DNA of 18,387 bases from Candidatus Acetothermia bacterium (lineage in GTDB: Bacteria > Bipolaricaulota > Bipolaricaulia > RBG-16-55-9 > DRXL01). The notes under the pieces are model-generated. The model was not told the origin of the DNA. It did no database searches and saw only the letters and a list, made by a program, of their open reading frames with translations. Where the stretch lies: the NCBI GenBank assembly GCA_028275205.1, contig JAPWVB010000010.1, positions 1 to 18,387 on the forward strand, in the 5' to 3' direction. Positions within the stretch are counted from its first letter, which is position 1, and each line of letters starts with the position of its first letter. Position numbers and translations under genes: made by a program. Shown one piece after another: positions 6,396-13,439 of the stretch.

Positions 6396-7452
6396 GAGAC
6401 CCCCTTCGTGCGTGTCGCCACCGCCCGTAGAGATCGAGCACGATATAGAAGATAAACCCAGCGGTCATCACGATGGTCAGCCAGCGATAGAACTCATAGA
6501 CCCAAAAGACGATCCCTGCGCCGGGGTCGCTTGGAATGATATGAAATCTCCCGCGGGCGACGTTCTCCGAGGCGTTGGGATGGCACTGCCCGCACGTATT
6601 TGCCAGATTCAGCGGGTAGATCGGGGAGCGCGGATCACGACTGGACAGAATTTTATGATACCCATGGCAGCTGACGCAGTTGGCGCTCTTGAGCACCTCA
6701 AACTCGATAGCGATGCCATGAAAGCTCTTCTTGAACGCTTCGACTTGTTTGACGGGAACGCCGCGGCGCTCCATGATCTTGACATCGGCGTGGCAGCGGG
6801 CGCAGGTGTTGGCGACATTTTGCGGGTGGAGCGAGGAGCGGGGATCGTCGGGCGGAAAGAGATCGTGCTCGCGATGGCAATCCGAGCAGACGGCAGACTC
6901 TAAGATATTATTGCGCAGTGCCTGCCCGTGGACGCTCTCTAGATATTCTGTATAGATTTCGATGTGGCAGCTCCCGCAGGTCTTGGGGATATTGGCTCGA
7001 TAGACGGGAGAGAGCGGGTCGGTGGGGGCGCGCACGCTATGCACCGTGTGGCAGTGCTTGCAGTCGGGGGCGTTGGGATCGCCGCGCGCGAATGCCTTGC
7101 CGTGGACGCTCTCTTTGTATTTTTCCGGGCGCTCGCTCACCGGCGCGCCCACGACGTTCCCTTGGTAGTGGCACTGCAGACAGTGAATCTGCTCAGGGCG
7201 CCTCTGATGGGGGATGGCCGTCACGTCCGTATGACAATCTATACAGAGTTTGTCTTTGTGCACTGACGTTTTGAACTGCTCGTAATCTACATAGAGAGAC
7301 TTGAACTGCCCAGGGGCGACTTCGCGCTTGAAGTCAGATGTCCCATGACACTCCAGCAGACAGCGGGCGTTGGGATCGCGCTGGCCGTAGCTGAGCTCGC
7401 TTCCCAGCCCCAGACTGATCAAGACCATCCCAAGAGCAAGGAGCTGTCTCAT
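6388..7452 (-). CDS. 9-haem cytochrome c with one CX3CH site and C-terminal membrane anchor
   Basis: 354 residues. A signal peptide (MRQLLALGMVLISLGLGSELSYGQ) is followed by eight CXXCH sites plus a ninth, unusual CX3CH site, C31-L-L-E-C35-H36, at the position where the paralogue at 8125-8943 has an ordinary CWDCH. Near the C-terminus one membrane helix (FWVYEFYRWLTIVMTAGFIFY) ends in a basic tail, so the haem domain faces the periplasm. A module of the form DPxS...N-x-x-x-TCxxCH occurs three times, implying internal duplication. Start: ATG 7450-7452 overlaps the stop of the upstream cytochrome b gene (ATGA) and begins directly at the signal peptide; a longer in-frame start at 7542 would add 30 non-signal residues and is rejected. 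It is a likely partner of one or both flanking dihaem cytochromes b. Confidence 0.91.
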   Translation of the reverse strand: MRQLLALGMVLISLGLGSELSYGQRDPNARCLLECHGTSDFKREVAPGQFKSLYVDYEQFKTSVHKDKLCIDCHTDVTAIPHQRRPEQIHCLQCHYQGNVVGAPVSERPEKYKESVHGKAFARGDPNAPDCKHCHTVHSVRAPTDPLSPVYRANIPKTCGSCHIEIYTEYLESVHGQALRNNILESAVCSDCHREHDLFPPDDPRSSLHPQNVANTCARCHADVKIMERRGVPVKQVEAFKKSFHGIAIEFEVLKSANCVSCHGYHKILSSRDPRSPIYPLNLANTCGQCHPNASENVARGRFHIIPSDPGAGIVFWVYEFYRWLTIVMTAGFIFYIVLDLYGRWRHARRGSHG

Positions 7453-8156
7453 AGTATGCCCTTCTCCTTCAGCTGTTGGTACTCCAGCGGATGCTCTTCG
7501 TAGAGCTGTTTTTCTGAGATCTTGCCGTCCCAGAAGCTCCAATCAATGGGGAAGCGCCCTGGGCGGAGGTGCACGAGATACAGGTGCCAGAGCGTCAGCA
7601 CGATGAGAAGAAGCGTGCCGGTGCCGCTGTGCACCGCGATGGCGACATCGAAAGCCCACTTGGGCAGAATCCCAAAGAACCAATCGTGAAACCACAGAAT
7701 AAAGCCGCTGATGATCATAACGATGACGAAGAACGCGAAGGCCCAATATTGAAACTTCTCGCGGTAGCTATAGCGAGCACACTGGGGCTTGTGAGCCCGC
7801 ACTCCCAAGTCGTAGAGCACCGTCGCGGCGTAGTCTTTGAAATCTTGCGGGGTGAGGAGCATCTGCATAAATTCTTCGTGGCCCTGGCGGGAGAAGAGAA
7901 TATAGAGCAGATGGTAGAACGCGGTGGCCATGAGCAGACCCGCGGCGACCCGATGGATGGTGCCGCGGGCTTCAAAGCCCCCTTCCAGAGCGATCAGCAA
8001 GCGCCCCAAGGCGCTCTCACGATAGAGCAAGGCTAAGCCCGTCAGTATCAACAGGGTGACGCTCACCATGAGCGCGAAGTGCTGCGCTCGCAGCTGAAGA
8101 TTGATCCTCTCGATCGTCCGCTCCTCACTCAGTTCTTTGATCTGTTCCTTGGCCAT
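7449..8156 (-). CDS. Dihaem cytochrome b, formate dehydrogenase gamma / b561-like membrane subunit (copy A)
   Basis: 235 residues from ATG 8154-8156, which has a strong ribosome site (AGGAGG). A longer in-frame start at 8255 lies inside the upstream gene and is rejected. Candidate haem b ligands: H26 (helix 1), H68 and H82 (helix 2, 14 apart), and two His 15 apart in the final helix (VHSGTGTL...LWH), spaced exactly as in the paralogue at 5532-6395. Its tail, WDGKISEKQLYEEHPLEY, also matches that paralogue. It overlaps the 7-haem gene by 32 bases upstream and the 9-haem gene by ATGA downstream, so the three are translationally linked. Likely role: quinone-reactive membrane subunit passing electrons to or from periplasmic haems; direction unknown. 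Confidence 0.91.
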   Translation of the reverse strand: MAKEQIKELSEERTIERINLQLRAQHFALMVSVTLLILTGLALLYRESALGRLLIALEGGFEARGTIHRVAAGLLMATAFYHLLYILFSRQGHEEFMQMLLTPQDFKDYAATVLYDLGVRAHKPQCARYSYREKFQYWAFAFFVIVMIISGFILWFHDWFFGILPKWAFDVAIAVHSGTGTLLLIVLTLWHLYLVHLRPGRFPIDWSFWDGKISEKQLYEEHPLEYQQLKEKGIL

Positions 8157-8943
8157 AGCGCCTCCTGAGCCAGCGGATGACATCCAAGCTGATATGAAGC
8201 AGAAAGAACCCCAGCAGGGCTCCAATGAAGACGGTATAAAAGACGCGCACGGCATAGACGCCCGGGGAGACGTTGGGGGTGGCCTCGACGTGCACCGCGC
8301 CCTTGAGGATATTTTCCCTGGCGTTGGGGTGGCACTGGCCGCAGGTCTTGGGCAAGTTCTGCGGGTGGATCGAGGAGTTTGGGTCTGACGCCGCTAAGAT
8401 GAGATGGCTCCCGTGGCAACTGGAACAGTTGGCGGCGATGAGGCTCCCATATTTGACGGAGATGCCGTGATAGCTCTCAAGATATGTGGAGTAGCGGCGC
8501 GGGGCGATGCCGAAGCGCTCCGAGATTCCCGAATTTTCGTGGCAGCGTCCGCAGGTCTGGGGCAGATTGCGGACGAAGACGCTCGAGCGTGGATCGGCCT
8601 TCGAGAAGACTGTGTGGGCAGAGTGGCAGTCGGCGCAGTGAGCGGCCTCGCTGATCCCCTGGGCACGAGCGCGCCCATGAATGCTCTGTTGGTACTCGGA
8701 GGCTTGGCTGGGGTGACAGCCCGCGCAGACTTGGGGAGAGGGCCGGCGAGGCCGCTGCTCATGGGGAACGCTTCGGACGTCGCTGTGACAGTCGGTGCAC
8801 GCAAGATCGTTATGCACAGAGCTTTCGAACGCCGCGCGGTCGAGCTTATCACGATGGCAATCCCAGCAGTCTGGAGGAGTCTGCCCCGCCGTGAGAGCAG
8901 AGAGCAGCACCACAAGCACCCCGCTCAAAGTTAACAGGCGCAT
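8125..8943 (-). CDS. 7-haem cytochrome c with C-terminal membrane anchor
   Basis: 272 residues: signal peptide (MRLLTLSGVLVVLLSALTAGQ), seven CXXCH sites and one C-terminal membrane helix (VFYTVFIGALLGFFLLHISL) with a basic tail. It is a shorter paralogue of the 9-haem protein at 6388-7452; both carry the module DPxSS-x4-NLPxTCGxCH and a similar end-of-domain segment (CGQCHPNARENILKG here, CGQCHPNASENVARG there). The ATG has AGGGA about seven bases upstream. This is the first gene after a 79-base gap holding a likely Fnr-type promoter, and it opens the second half of the cluster. It probably conveys electrons between the overlapping dihaem cytochrome b and a larger haem protein. Confidence 0.91.
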   Translation of the reverse strand: MRLLTLSGVLVVLLSALTAGQTPPDCWDCHRDKLDRAAFESSVHNDLACTDCHSDVRSVPHEQRPRRPSPQVCAGCHPSQASEYQQSIHGRARAQGISEAAHCADCHSAHTVFSKADPRSSVFVRNLPQTCGRCHENSGISERFGIAPRRYSTYLESYHGISVKYGSLIAANCSSCHGSHLILAASDPNSSIHPQNLPKTCGQCHPNARENILKGAVHVEATPNVSPGVYAVRVFYTVFIGALLGFFLLHISLDVIRWLRRRYGQGTDQRTE

Positions 8944-8980
8944 GACTTTCCCTAGTAGTTTTAACTCATTTGGCAGAGGG

Positions 8981-9021
8981 ATGCTATGACGTGCAGCGGG
9001 GAAAAAGCTGAGCTATATCAG
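8981..9021 (-). promoter_or_regulatory. Fnr/Crp-type promoter for the 7-haem cytochrome gene
   Basis: On the minus strand, the palindrome CTGATATAGCTCAG (9008-9021) is followed by exactly 21 bases and then TAGCAT (8981-8986), a 4/6 match to the -10 consensus. The box centre lies 31 bases from the -10 centre, as expected for a class II Crp/Fnr activator site at about -41.5. The start of transcription would be near 8974, about 30 bases before the ATG at 8943. The same geometry occurs upstream of the Rieske gene. Inferred from pattern only. Confidence 0.45.
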
Positions 9022-9022
9022 T

Positions 9023-10828
9023 TCAAAAGTCTGTGTGGCACTTGAGGCAGTCGCCTCCTTGGGGGGGCACGTCGCTTTGATGGCAAAGGGCGCAAAACTC
9101 GTGGCCAAGCTGGGGCACGCCCTGCCCGGAGCGCAGAAAATCTAGATGGCTCTGTTGTGTGACCCCTTGGTGACAGAGGGCGCAGCTTATGCCCATAGAG
9201 ATGTGTTGGTCATGGGGGAATTTCACGAGCTTGGAGCGCGTGGGAATCTGAGCTTGATGGCACTGGAGGCACTCTTGTGGTTGGAGCTGGGCCATTCTCT
9301 CTGCAGCGGGGTGGCAGTCCGTGCATTGGAGCTTTGGGGCTCCATGGTGTGACTCACGATAATTCGCTTCCTGATGGCATCGGGTGCACTCTAGGCCGCG
9401 GCGGGCGACGTGCGATTCGTGGCGGAAGGGCCCGCTGGGCGTCTCTTTTGAGAGCGTGGCTGCGCCCAGATGGCACGCGGTGCACTTGGTCTGATAGGGC
9501 GCTTCTGCCCACGGAGCGGGGAGAGTTTTTTCGATATTGGCTGCGCGGAGGGCTTGCTGGAGGTCTTCGTAGGCTTGGCGCAAGAGCGCGGAAGCGTAGC
9601 CGGGGTTGTGCACGGGGCGAGCGCGCTCGACGAAGAGAATATTCTCTTGGGCGCGCTGCAAGCTCTGCTGGGCAGCCAGGGGGACTGCGCCTGCAAGCGC
9701 GGCGATAAGGGGCTGGACGTGAGCGAGCAGCTCTTTGGTCTTCTGGAGCCGCTCGGCGAGGGTCGTCTGCCAATCTTCATATATTCTAGAAAACTTCGCG
9801 CCATGGCAGGACATGCAGCTCACGTCGCTGGCAAGCTTGCGGCCTTCGTGCGAGACGATGTGACAGCTTTCGCACCGCACCCCTGCAAGATACATCGCTG
9901 CCGGCTGGGGGGGAACCCCCTTGCCCCCGATCCCCACATATAGATCGCGCTGCGGGGAGTGCCCGCCCCCAACGTGACAGGTCTGGCATTCGGTCGCGAC
10001 GATCTCTAGCTCTTTGGGCACTTTGTGCTGGATCTCCAAGTGGCAGTTGAGGCAGTCCACTTTGTGTTCTGTAACGTGCGTGCGATGGAGGAGCTCGACG
10101 TCTCCCAGACGAGCCAGGCGCGCTGGATCGTTATGACATATATAGCAGCGCTCTTGGGGGACGTCGCCATCGCCCTTGACGACGTTGTTGTGGCAGAGGG
10201 TGCACTCCATGCCCAGGCGCTTCACGTCAGCGTGATCGAAGGAGAGTCCCGCGGTGGTGATGAGCTTCTCTGGGATTTCGTGACACAGCGTGCAGCGCGC
10301 GGTGCCCTCGTTGAGCTTTGTATCTTTGAAATGACACAAGAAGCACGTGCTCTCCGTGACGGCGATGTGTTGCCCCTGAACTATTTGGGAGTGGCAGCTC
10401 GTGCAGCGCAGTTTCTTCTCGCGGCGCATCTCGAGCAGATGGGGCCGGTGATCAAAGAGCACGTTCTTGAAGACTTCGCGGCCCACCAAGAGCCGCTGTT
10501 CGTGGCAGCCGGGGCGTAAGCACGCCTCGTCGGAGATCTCAGCCCACGGGTTAGTCCCGTACGTCCCGGTAAAGTATTTGACGACCATGGAGAGGGCTTC
10601 GTATTTCTTCTGAAGTTCTGCGGTGATCCCCGGCGGGATGTGGCACTCGACGCAGGGGACATCGTTGTGCGTCGAGGTCTTCCACGATTCATAGTAGGGC
10701 TTCATGATATGGCACGTCCCGCAGAACGCCGGCTGCGAGCTGGTCTGCATCGCCAAGAACGCCGCGGCAACCCCCACGGGCACGAAGATCAGCACGACTT
10801 GCAGCGATCTCAGTCCCCAGGCCTTCAT
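9023..10828 (-). CDS. Membrane-anchored 19-haem cytochrome c, NapC/NirT-like N-terminus, one CX4CH site (copy A)
   Basis: 601 residues: an N-terminal signal-anchor helix (about 8-27), then 18 CXXCH sites plus one CX4CH site, C103-L-R-P-G-C108-H109. The paralogue at 3775-5535 has an ordinary CLSCH there. The first site, CGTCHIMKP, again shows the NapC/NrfH-type CXXCHxM pattern. Twelve haem sites precede a haem-free helical stretch (residues 343-448, 106 residues, the same length as in the paralogue) and seven follow. CX4CH binds haem in cytochromes c3, so the site is probably occupied. Its ATG overlaps the stop of the upstream 9-haem gene (ATGA), so it is co-translated with the Rieske/cytochrome b group. 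Likely function: a long periplasmic haem wire taking electrons from the membrane complex. Confidence 0.93.
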   Translation of the reverse strand: MKAWGLRSLQVVLIFVPVGVAAAFLAMQTSSQPAFCGTCHIMKPYYESWKTSTHNDVPCVECHIPPGITAELQKKYEALSMVVKYFTGTYGTNPWAEISDEACLRPGCHEQRLLVGREVFKNVLFDHRPHLLEMRREKKLRCTSCHSQIVQGQHIAVTESTCFLCHFKDTKLNEGTARCTLCHEIPEKLITTAGLSFDHADVKRLGMECTLCHNNVVKGDGDVPQERCYICHNDPARLARLGDVELLHRTHVTEHKVDCLNCHLEIQHKVPKELEIVATECQTCHVGGGHSPQRDLYVGIGGKGVPPQPAAMYLAGVRCESCHIVSHEGRKLASDVSCMSCHGAKFSRIYEDWQTTLAERLQKTKELLAHVQPLIAALAGAVPLAAQQSLQRAQENILFVERARPVHNPGYASALLRQAYEDLQQALRAANIEKTLPAPWAEAPYQTKCTACHLGAATLSKETPSGPFRHESHVARRGLECTRCHQEANYRESHHGAPKLQCTDCHPAAERMAQLQPQECLQCHQAQIPTRSKLVKFPHDQHISMGISCALCHQGVTQQSHLDFLRSGQGVPQLGHEFCALCHQSDVPPQGGDCLKCHTDF

Positions 10829-11982
10829 AGGTGCTCACCCCGCCGCTCCCGCAGCGCGAGATAGATAACTATCATCAACAAGAGCAAGAAGACCCACACG
10901 AGCGTCAGCCCCAAGAGTCGGATCGCCATGACCCCTTGGAAACTGTGAAGGCTGCTGCGCACGTCGTCGGCGATGGACTTGGCGCGGCGCGTCAGCTCCT
11001 CAATGTGTGGGATGTCGAGCGAGTGCTGCACCGGCAGTGCTTGCAGAAAGTACGAACGGGCTTCAATCAGCCGTGAGCGATAGGCCGAGACGTCTACAGC
11101 TCGCTGCTGCGCTTGCTCCAGCAGATGCGTCGCCTCTCGCAGAGATTCGTCAGCCGCGAGGAGGAGCGTCTTGATCTTCTGGCCCACGAGGTGCGCTCTG
11201 GAATCTGCCCCGTGGCAGTTTGTGCATACTGTATCAAAGAGCTTTCGGTCAGTCGGCTCGATGGTGTGGCTGCCGTGACAGCTGGCGCACTCCCCAATGT
11301 TCTGCGCGTCCATAGACTTTTTGTGAGGGCTAGATTCAAAATGGGTGCGCTCGGCAAGGTGACACATCCCACAGACTTTCGAGACGTTTTCCACGCCAGG
11401 GGGCGCGGCCCCGTGCGCGCCATGGCATGTCGCACACGTTGGTGCTTTGGTATTCCCCTTGGCGAGAGCTGCGCTGTGCACACCCTGATCGCGCTGCGCG
11501 TGGCAACGCGCGCAGGTGCTGGGGATGTTCTCAAAGTGCACGGTGCTGCGCGGCTCCCACGCCGGCAGGATTCTGTGCGCCGTATGGCAGTCCGTGCACA
11601 CCGCCACGCGCGTATCTCCCTGGGCGAGCAGCTTCCCGTGTCGGGATGTTTGATATTCTGCGTACTGATCGGTGCGCAGCCCGTAGGGCTTCATCCTCAT
11701 GGGATCGCTGTGGCACGACGCGCAGAGTTCGGGAATCTCCGCGCGCTGGGGCGTGCCACGAAAGAACGCTTCCAGAGCGTGAGCAGCTCGTGAGTCGAGC
11801 GTCGTAGGGTCACCGCCGTGACACGCCACACAGGTCACGTTGAATGCCGCGTGAATGCTCTCGAGATAGTCTACTTTGATCTCGCTATGGCAGACCAAGC
11901 AAAAGTTCTGCTCTTGAGCCCTTCCCGTGAGCTCTGCCAGAGCGAGCGCGAGTATCATTATACTCAGAAACCGCGCAGACAT
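10825..11982 (-). CDS. 9-haem cytochrome c with helical stalk and C-terminal membrane anchor
   Basis: About 385 residues from ATG 11980-11982: signal peptide (MSARFLSIMILALALAELTG), nine CXXCH sites within roughly the first 260 residues, a haem-free helical stretch (LLLAADESLREATHLLEQ), then a C-terminal membrane helix (LVWVFLLLLMIVIYLAL). A haem-rich head on a helical stalk is the simplest reading. It shares the module EPRSTVHFENIPSTCARCH with the other C-anchored cytochromes here. The chosen start lies four bases after the cytochrome b stop and has GGTGA as ribosome site; an in-frame ATG at 12003, inside the cytochrome b gene, is less likely. It sits between b6-type cytochrome b and the 19-haem gene, and so may replace cytochrome c1 or f as electron acceptor from the Rieske protein. 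Confidence 0.91.
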   Translation of the reverse strand: MSARFLSIMILALALAELTGRAQEQNFCLVCHSEIKVDYLESIHAAFNVTCVACHGGDPTTLDSRAAHALEAFFRGTPQRAEIPELCASCHSDPMRMKPYGLRTDQYAEYQTSRHGKLLAQGDTRVAVCTDCHTAHRILPAWEPRSTVHFENIPSTCARCHAQRDQGVHSAALAKGNTKAPTCATCHGAHGAAPPGVENVSKVCGMCHLAERTHFESSPHKKSMDAQNIGECASCHGSHTIEPTDRKLFDTVCTNCHGADSRAHLVGQKIKTLLLAADESLREATHLLEQAQQRAVDVSAYRSRLIEARSYFLQALPVQHSLDIPHIEELTRRAKSIADDVRSSLHSFQGVMAIRLLGLTLVWVFLLLLMIVIYLALRERRGEHL

Positions 11983-11986
11983 AGCT

Positions 11987-12967
11987 TCACCAGCGCCACC
12001 CATAAGCTGCCAACAAAGCGACAGTAGCGATGCCGAGCATTCCCAGCCCCCACGCGACCCAGCTGTTGCGTCCCAGCCACGGCGCCGCGAAGAGCCCGAG
12101 CACTCCCAAGCTCGCGAGGGCTACTCCCGCAGCTTTGGGGACGAGCTTCAGCAGCCCGTAAGCGGGCAGAAAGTACCACGGGGGCTTGACGCTCTGATAC
12201 GTGAGCGGATCCGCTCGACCGCTCAACTCTACGGGGAAGATCACGGCAAGCGTGAGCACGATCCCAAAGCTCAGCACGACGAAGATCAACCCGCGCAGCA
12301 CGATATCGCCATACGTTTGCGCCGACTGCTGTTCTTGAGCTTCAGCTCTGTGAAAGATTCCCTGACGGCTTACTAAATACAGATGGACCATGACAAGCCC
12401 GATAGCTATCCAGGGCAGCAACCCCACATGAAAGACATAGAATCGCAGCAGCGCGTTGGCGTCGAGCTCGGTGCCGCCCCACAAGAAATAGAGAATCGCT
12501 CGGCCCACGATGGGGATCTCCGCGAGGACGCGCCGCACGGCATCCGTGCCCCAGAACGCCCTCTGATCCCAGACTAACAGCGTCCCCGTGAACGCAAATG
12601 CCCCAACAACTAATAAGAGCACAACGCCGATGACCCAGTTGAGCTCGCGCTCCCGATATGCCTCTGCAAAATAGACCCGTATCAGATGAACCAAGACGAG
12701 CAGTATAAAGAGCTGCGCCCCCCAGCGATGCATTCCGTGGATCAGCCAGCCCAGCTGCACGTCATTGATGATATAGAAGACGCTCTCGTAGGCCTCGTCG
12801 GCCGAGGGGCGATAGTAGACCATCAACAAGATCCCTGTTGTGATCTCCAGAAAGAGCAGAAAGAGCGTCAGCCCCCCAAGGATCTGCCAGAAGCCCACCG
12901 AAGGAGGAGCTATCTGGCGTAGCTCCGCACTGAGCAGCTCACGCACCCGCGCGAACGCGCTCATCAT
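11987..12967 (-). CDS. Cytochrome b of a Rieske/cytochrome b complex (b6 plus subunit IV fused)
   Basis: 326 residues, about seven membrane helices, equivalent to cytochrome b6 plus a shortened subunit IV. The haem b ligands are H80 and H94 in helix B (HGMHRW, VHLIRVYF) and H180 and H195 in helix D (RFYVFH, MVHLYL); the 15-residue spacing of the second pair is the b6 type, not the 14 of bc1. The Qo-site motif reads PPWY (in KPPWYFLP) where PEWY is usual. The Cys that binds the extra haem c in b6f (Cys35, before LGG) is Ile here, so that haem is absent. It starts at ATG 12965-12967, overlapping the Rieske stop; an ATG three bases later is equally possible. With the Rieske protein it should form a quinol-oxidising complex. 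Confidence 0.94.
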   Translation of the reverse strand: MMSAFARVRELLSAELRQIAPPSVGFWQILGGLTLFLLFLEITTGILLMVYYRPSADEAYESVFYIINDVQLGWLIHGMHRWGAQLFILLVLVHLIRVYFAEAYRERELNWVIGVVLLLVVGAFAFTGTLLVWDQRAFWGTDAVRRVLAEIPIVGRAILYFLWGGTELDANALLRFYVFHVGLLPWIAIGLVMVHLYLVSRQGIFHRAEAQEQQSAQTYGDIVLRGLIFVVLSFGIVLTLAVIFPVELSGRADPLTYQSVKPPWYFLPAYGLLKLVPKAAGVALASLGVLGLFAAPWLGRNSWVAWGLGMLGIATVALLAAYGWRW

Positions 12968-13407
12968 CCCTCCCCTGGGCCGATGAAGATTTCGTCTCGA
13001 ACGACGGAGACACGAAAGCGTTTCAGGGGGCGGCGCGGAAGCCCCGACAAGACATTGCCGTTGGTGTCAAAGAGCCCCGCATGACAGGGACAGCTCAATA
13101 TCAAGCGTTTCTCGTCCCAATGGACGATACAGCCCTGATGGGTGCAGATCGCTGAGAAAGCGCTCCATCCCCCTTTGAGATGCAGGACCCAGACTGGCTC
13201 TCCGTCGAAGAGCACCTGTTTGCCCTTGCCGAGGGGGATCTCATCGGCGCGGGCGACGCGCATCCGCCGCCGCGCCGGATTGAAGACCCTCCGCTCCGGT
13301 GGGAAGAGATAGGCCATCACTGCTCCTATCACGCCGACGACGCCGACGGCGAGCGCGCCCCCAAGGAGCTTGCTCAAGAAAGTCCGACGTTCATGCTTTT
13401 CGGTCAT
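12964..13407 (-). CDS. Rieske [2Fe-2S] protein of a Rieske/cytochrome b complex
   Basis: 147 residues. The N-terminus ERRTFLSKLLGG followed by a hydrophobic helix (about 13-35) looks like a Tat-type signal-anchor. The Rieske fold shows both cluster boxes, C88-T-H90-Q-G-C93 and C106-P-C108-H109. C88, H90, C106 and H109 bind the cluster, and C93-C108 form the structural disulfide. After H109 the sequence is AGLF, where high-potential Rieske proteins have GS-x-Y; the Ser and Tyr hydrogen bonds that raise the potential are therefore missing, suggesting a low-potential cluster suited to menaquinol. It is the first gene of the minus-strand run. AAGAGG lies only two bases before the ATG, a tight ribosome site. 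The predicted Fnr-type promoter is just upstream. Confidence 0.95.
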   Translation of the reverse strand: MTEKHERRTFLSKLLGGALAVGVVGVIGAVMAYLFPPERRVFNPARRRMRVARADEIPLGKGKQVLFDGEPVWVLHLKGGWSAFSAICTHQGCIVHWDEKRLILSCPCHAGLFDTNGNVLSGLPRRPLKRFRVSVVRDEIFIGPGEG

Positions 13408-13439
13408 GGCCTCTTATTCTAGTCGGCCTCTCGCAGAGC

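Noticed and set aside
6388..7542. Longer start for the 9-haem cytochrome at 7542
   Set aside because: The extra 30 residues precede the signal peptide and lie inside the upstream gene; ATG 7450-7452 overlaps the previous stop in the usual ATGA form.
7449..8255. Longer start for the dihaem cytochrome b at 8255
   Set aside because: It would overlap the 7-haem gene by 131 bases; ATG 8154-8156 has a strong AGGAGG site.
9023..10828. CX4CH as a sequencing or frameshift error
   Set aside because: The gain is two whole codons, and similarity to the paralogue continues uninterrupted on both sides.
13416..13421. TAGAAT as the main -10 of the Rieske operon
   Set aside because: It would leave a leader of about two bases, and no -35 or activator box fits it, whereas the Fnr-type layout fits TAGCTT.
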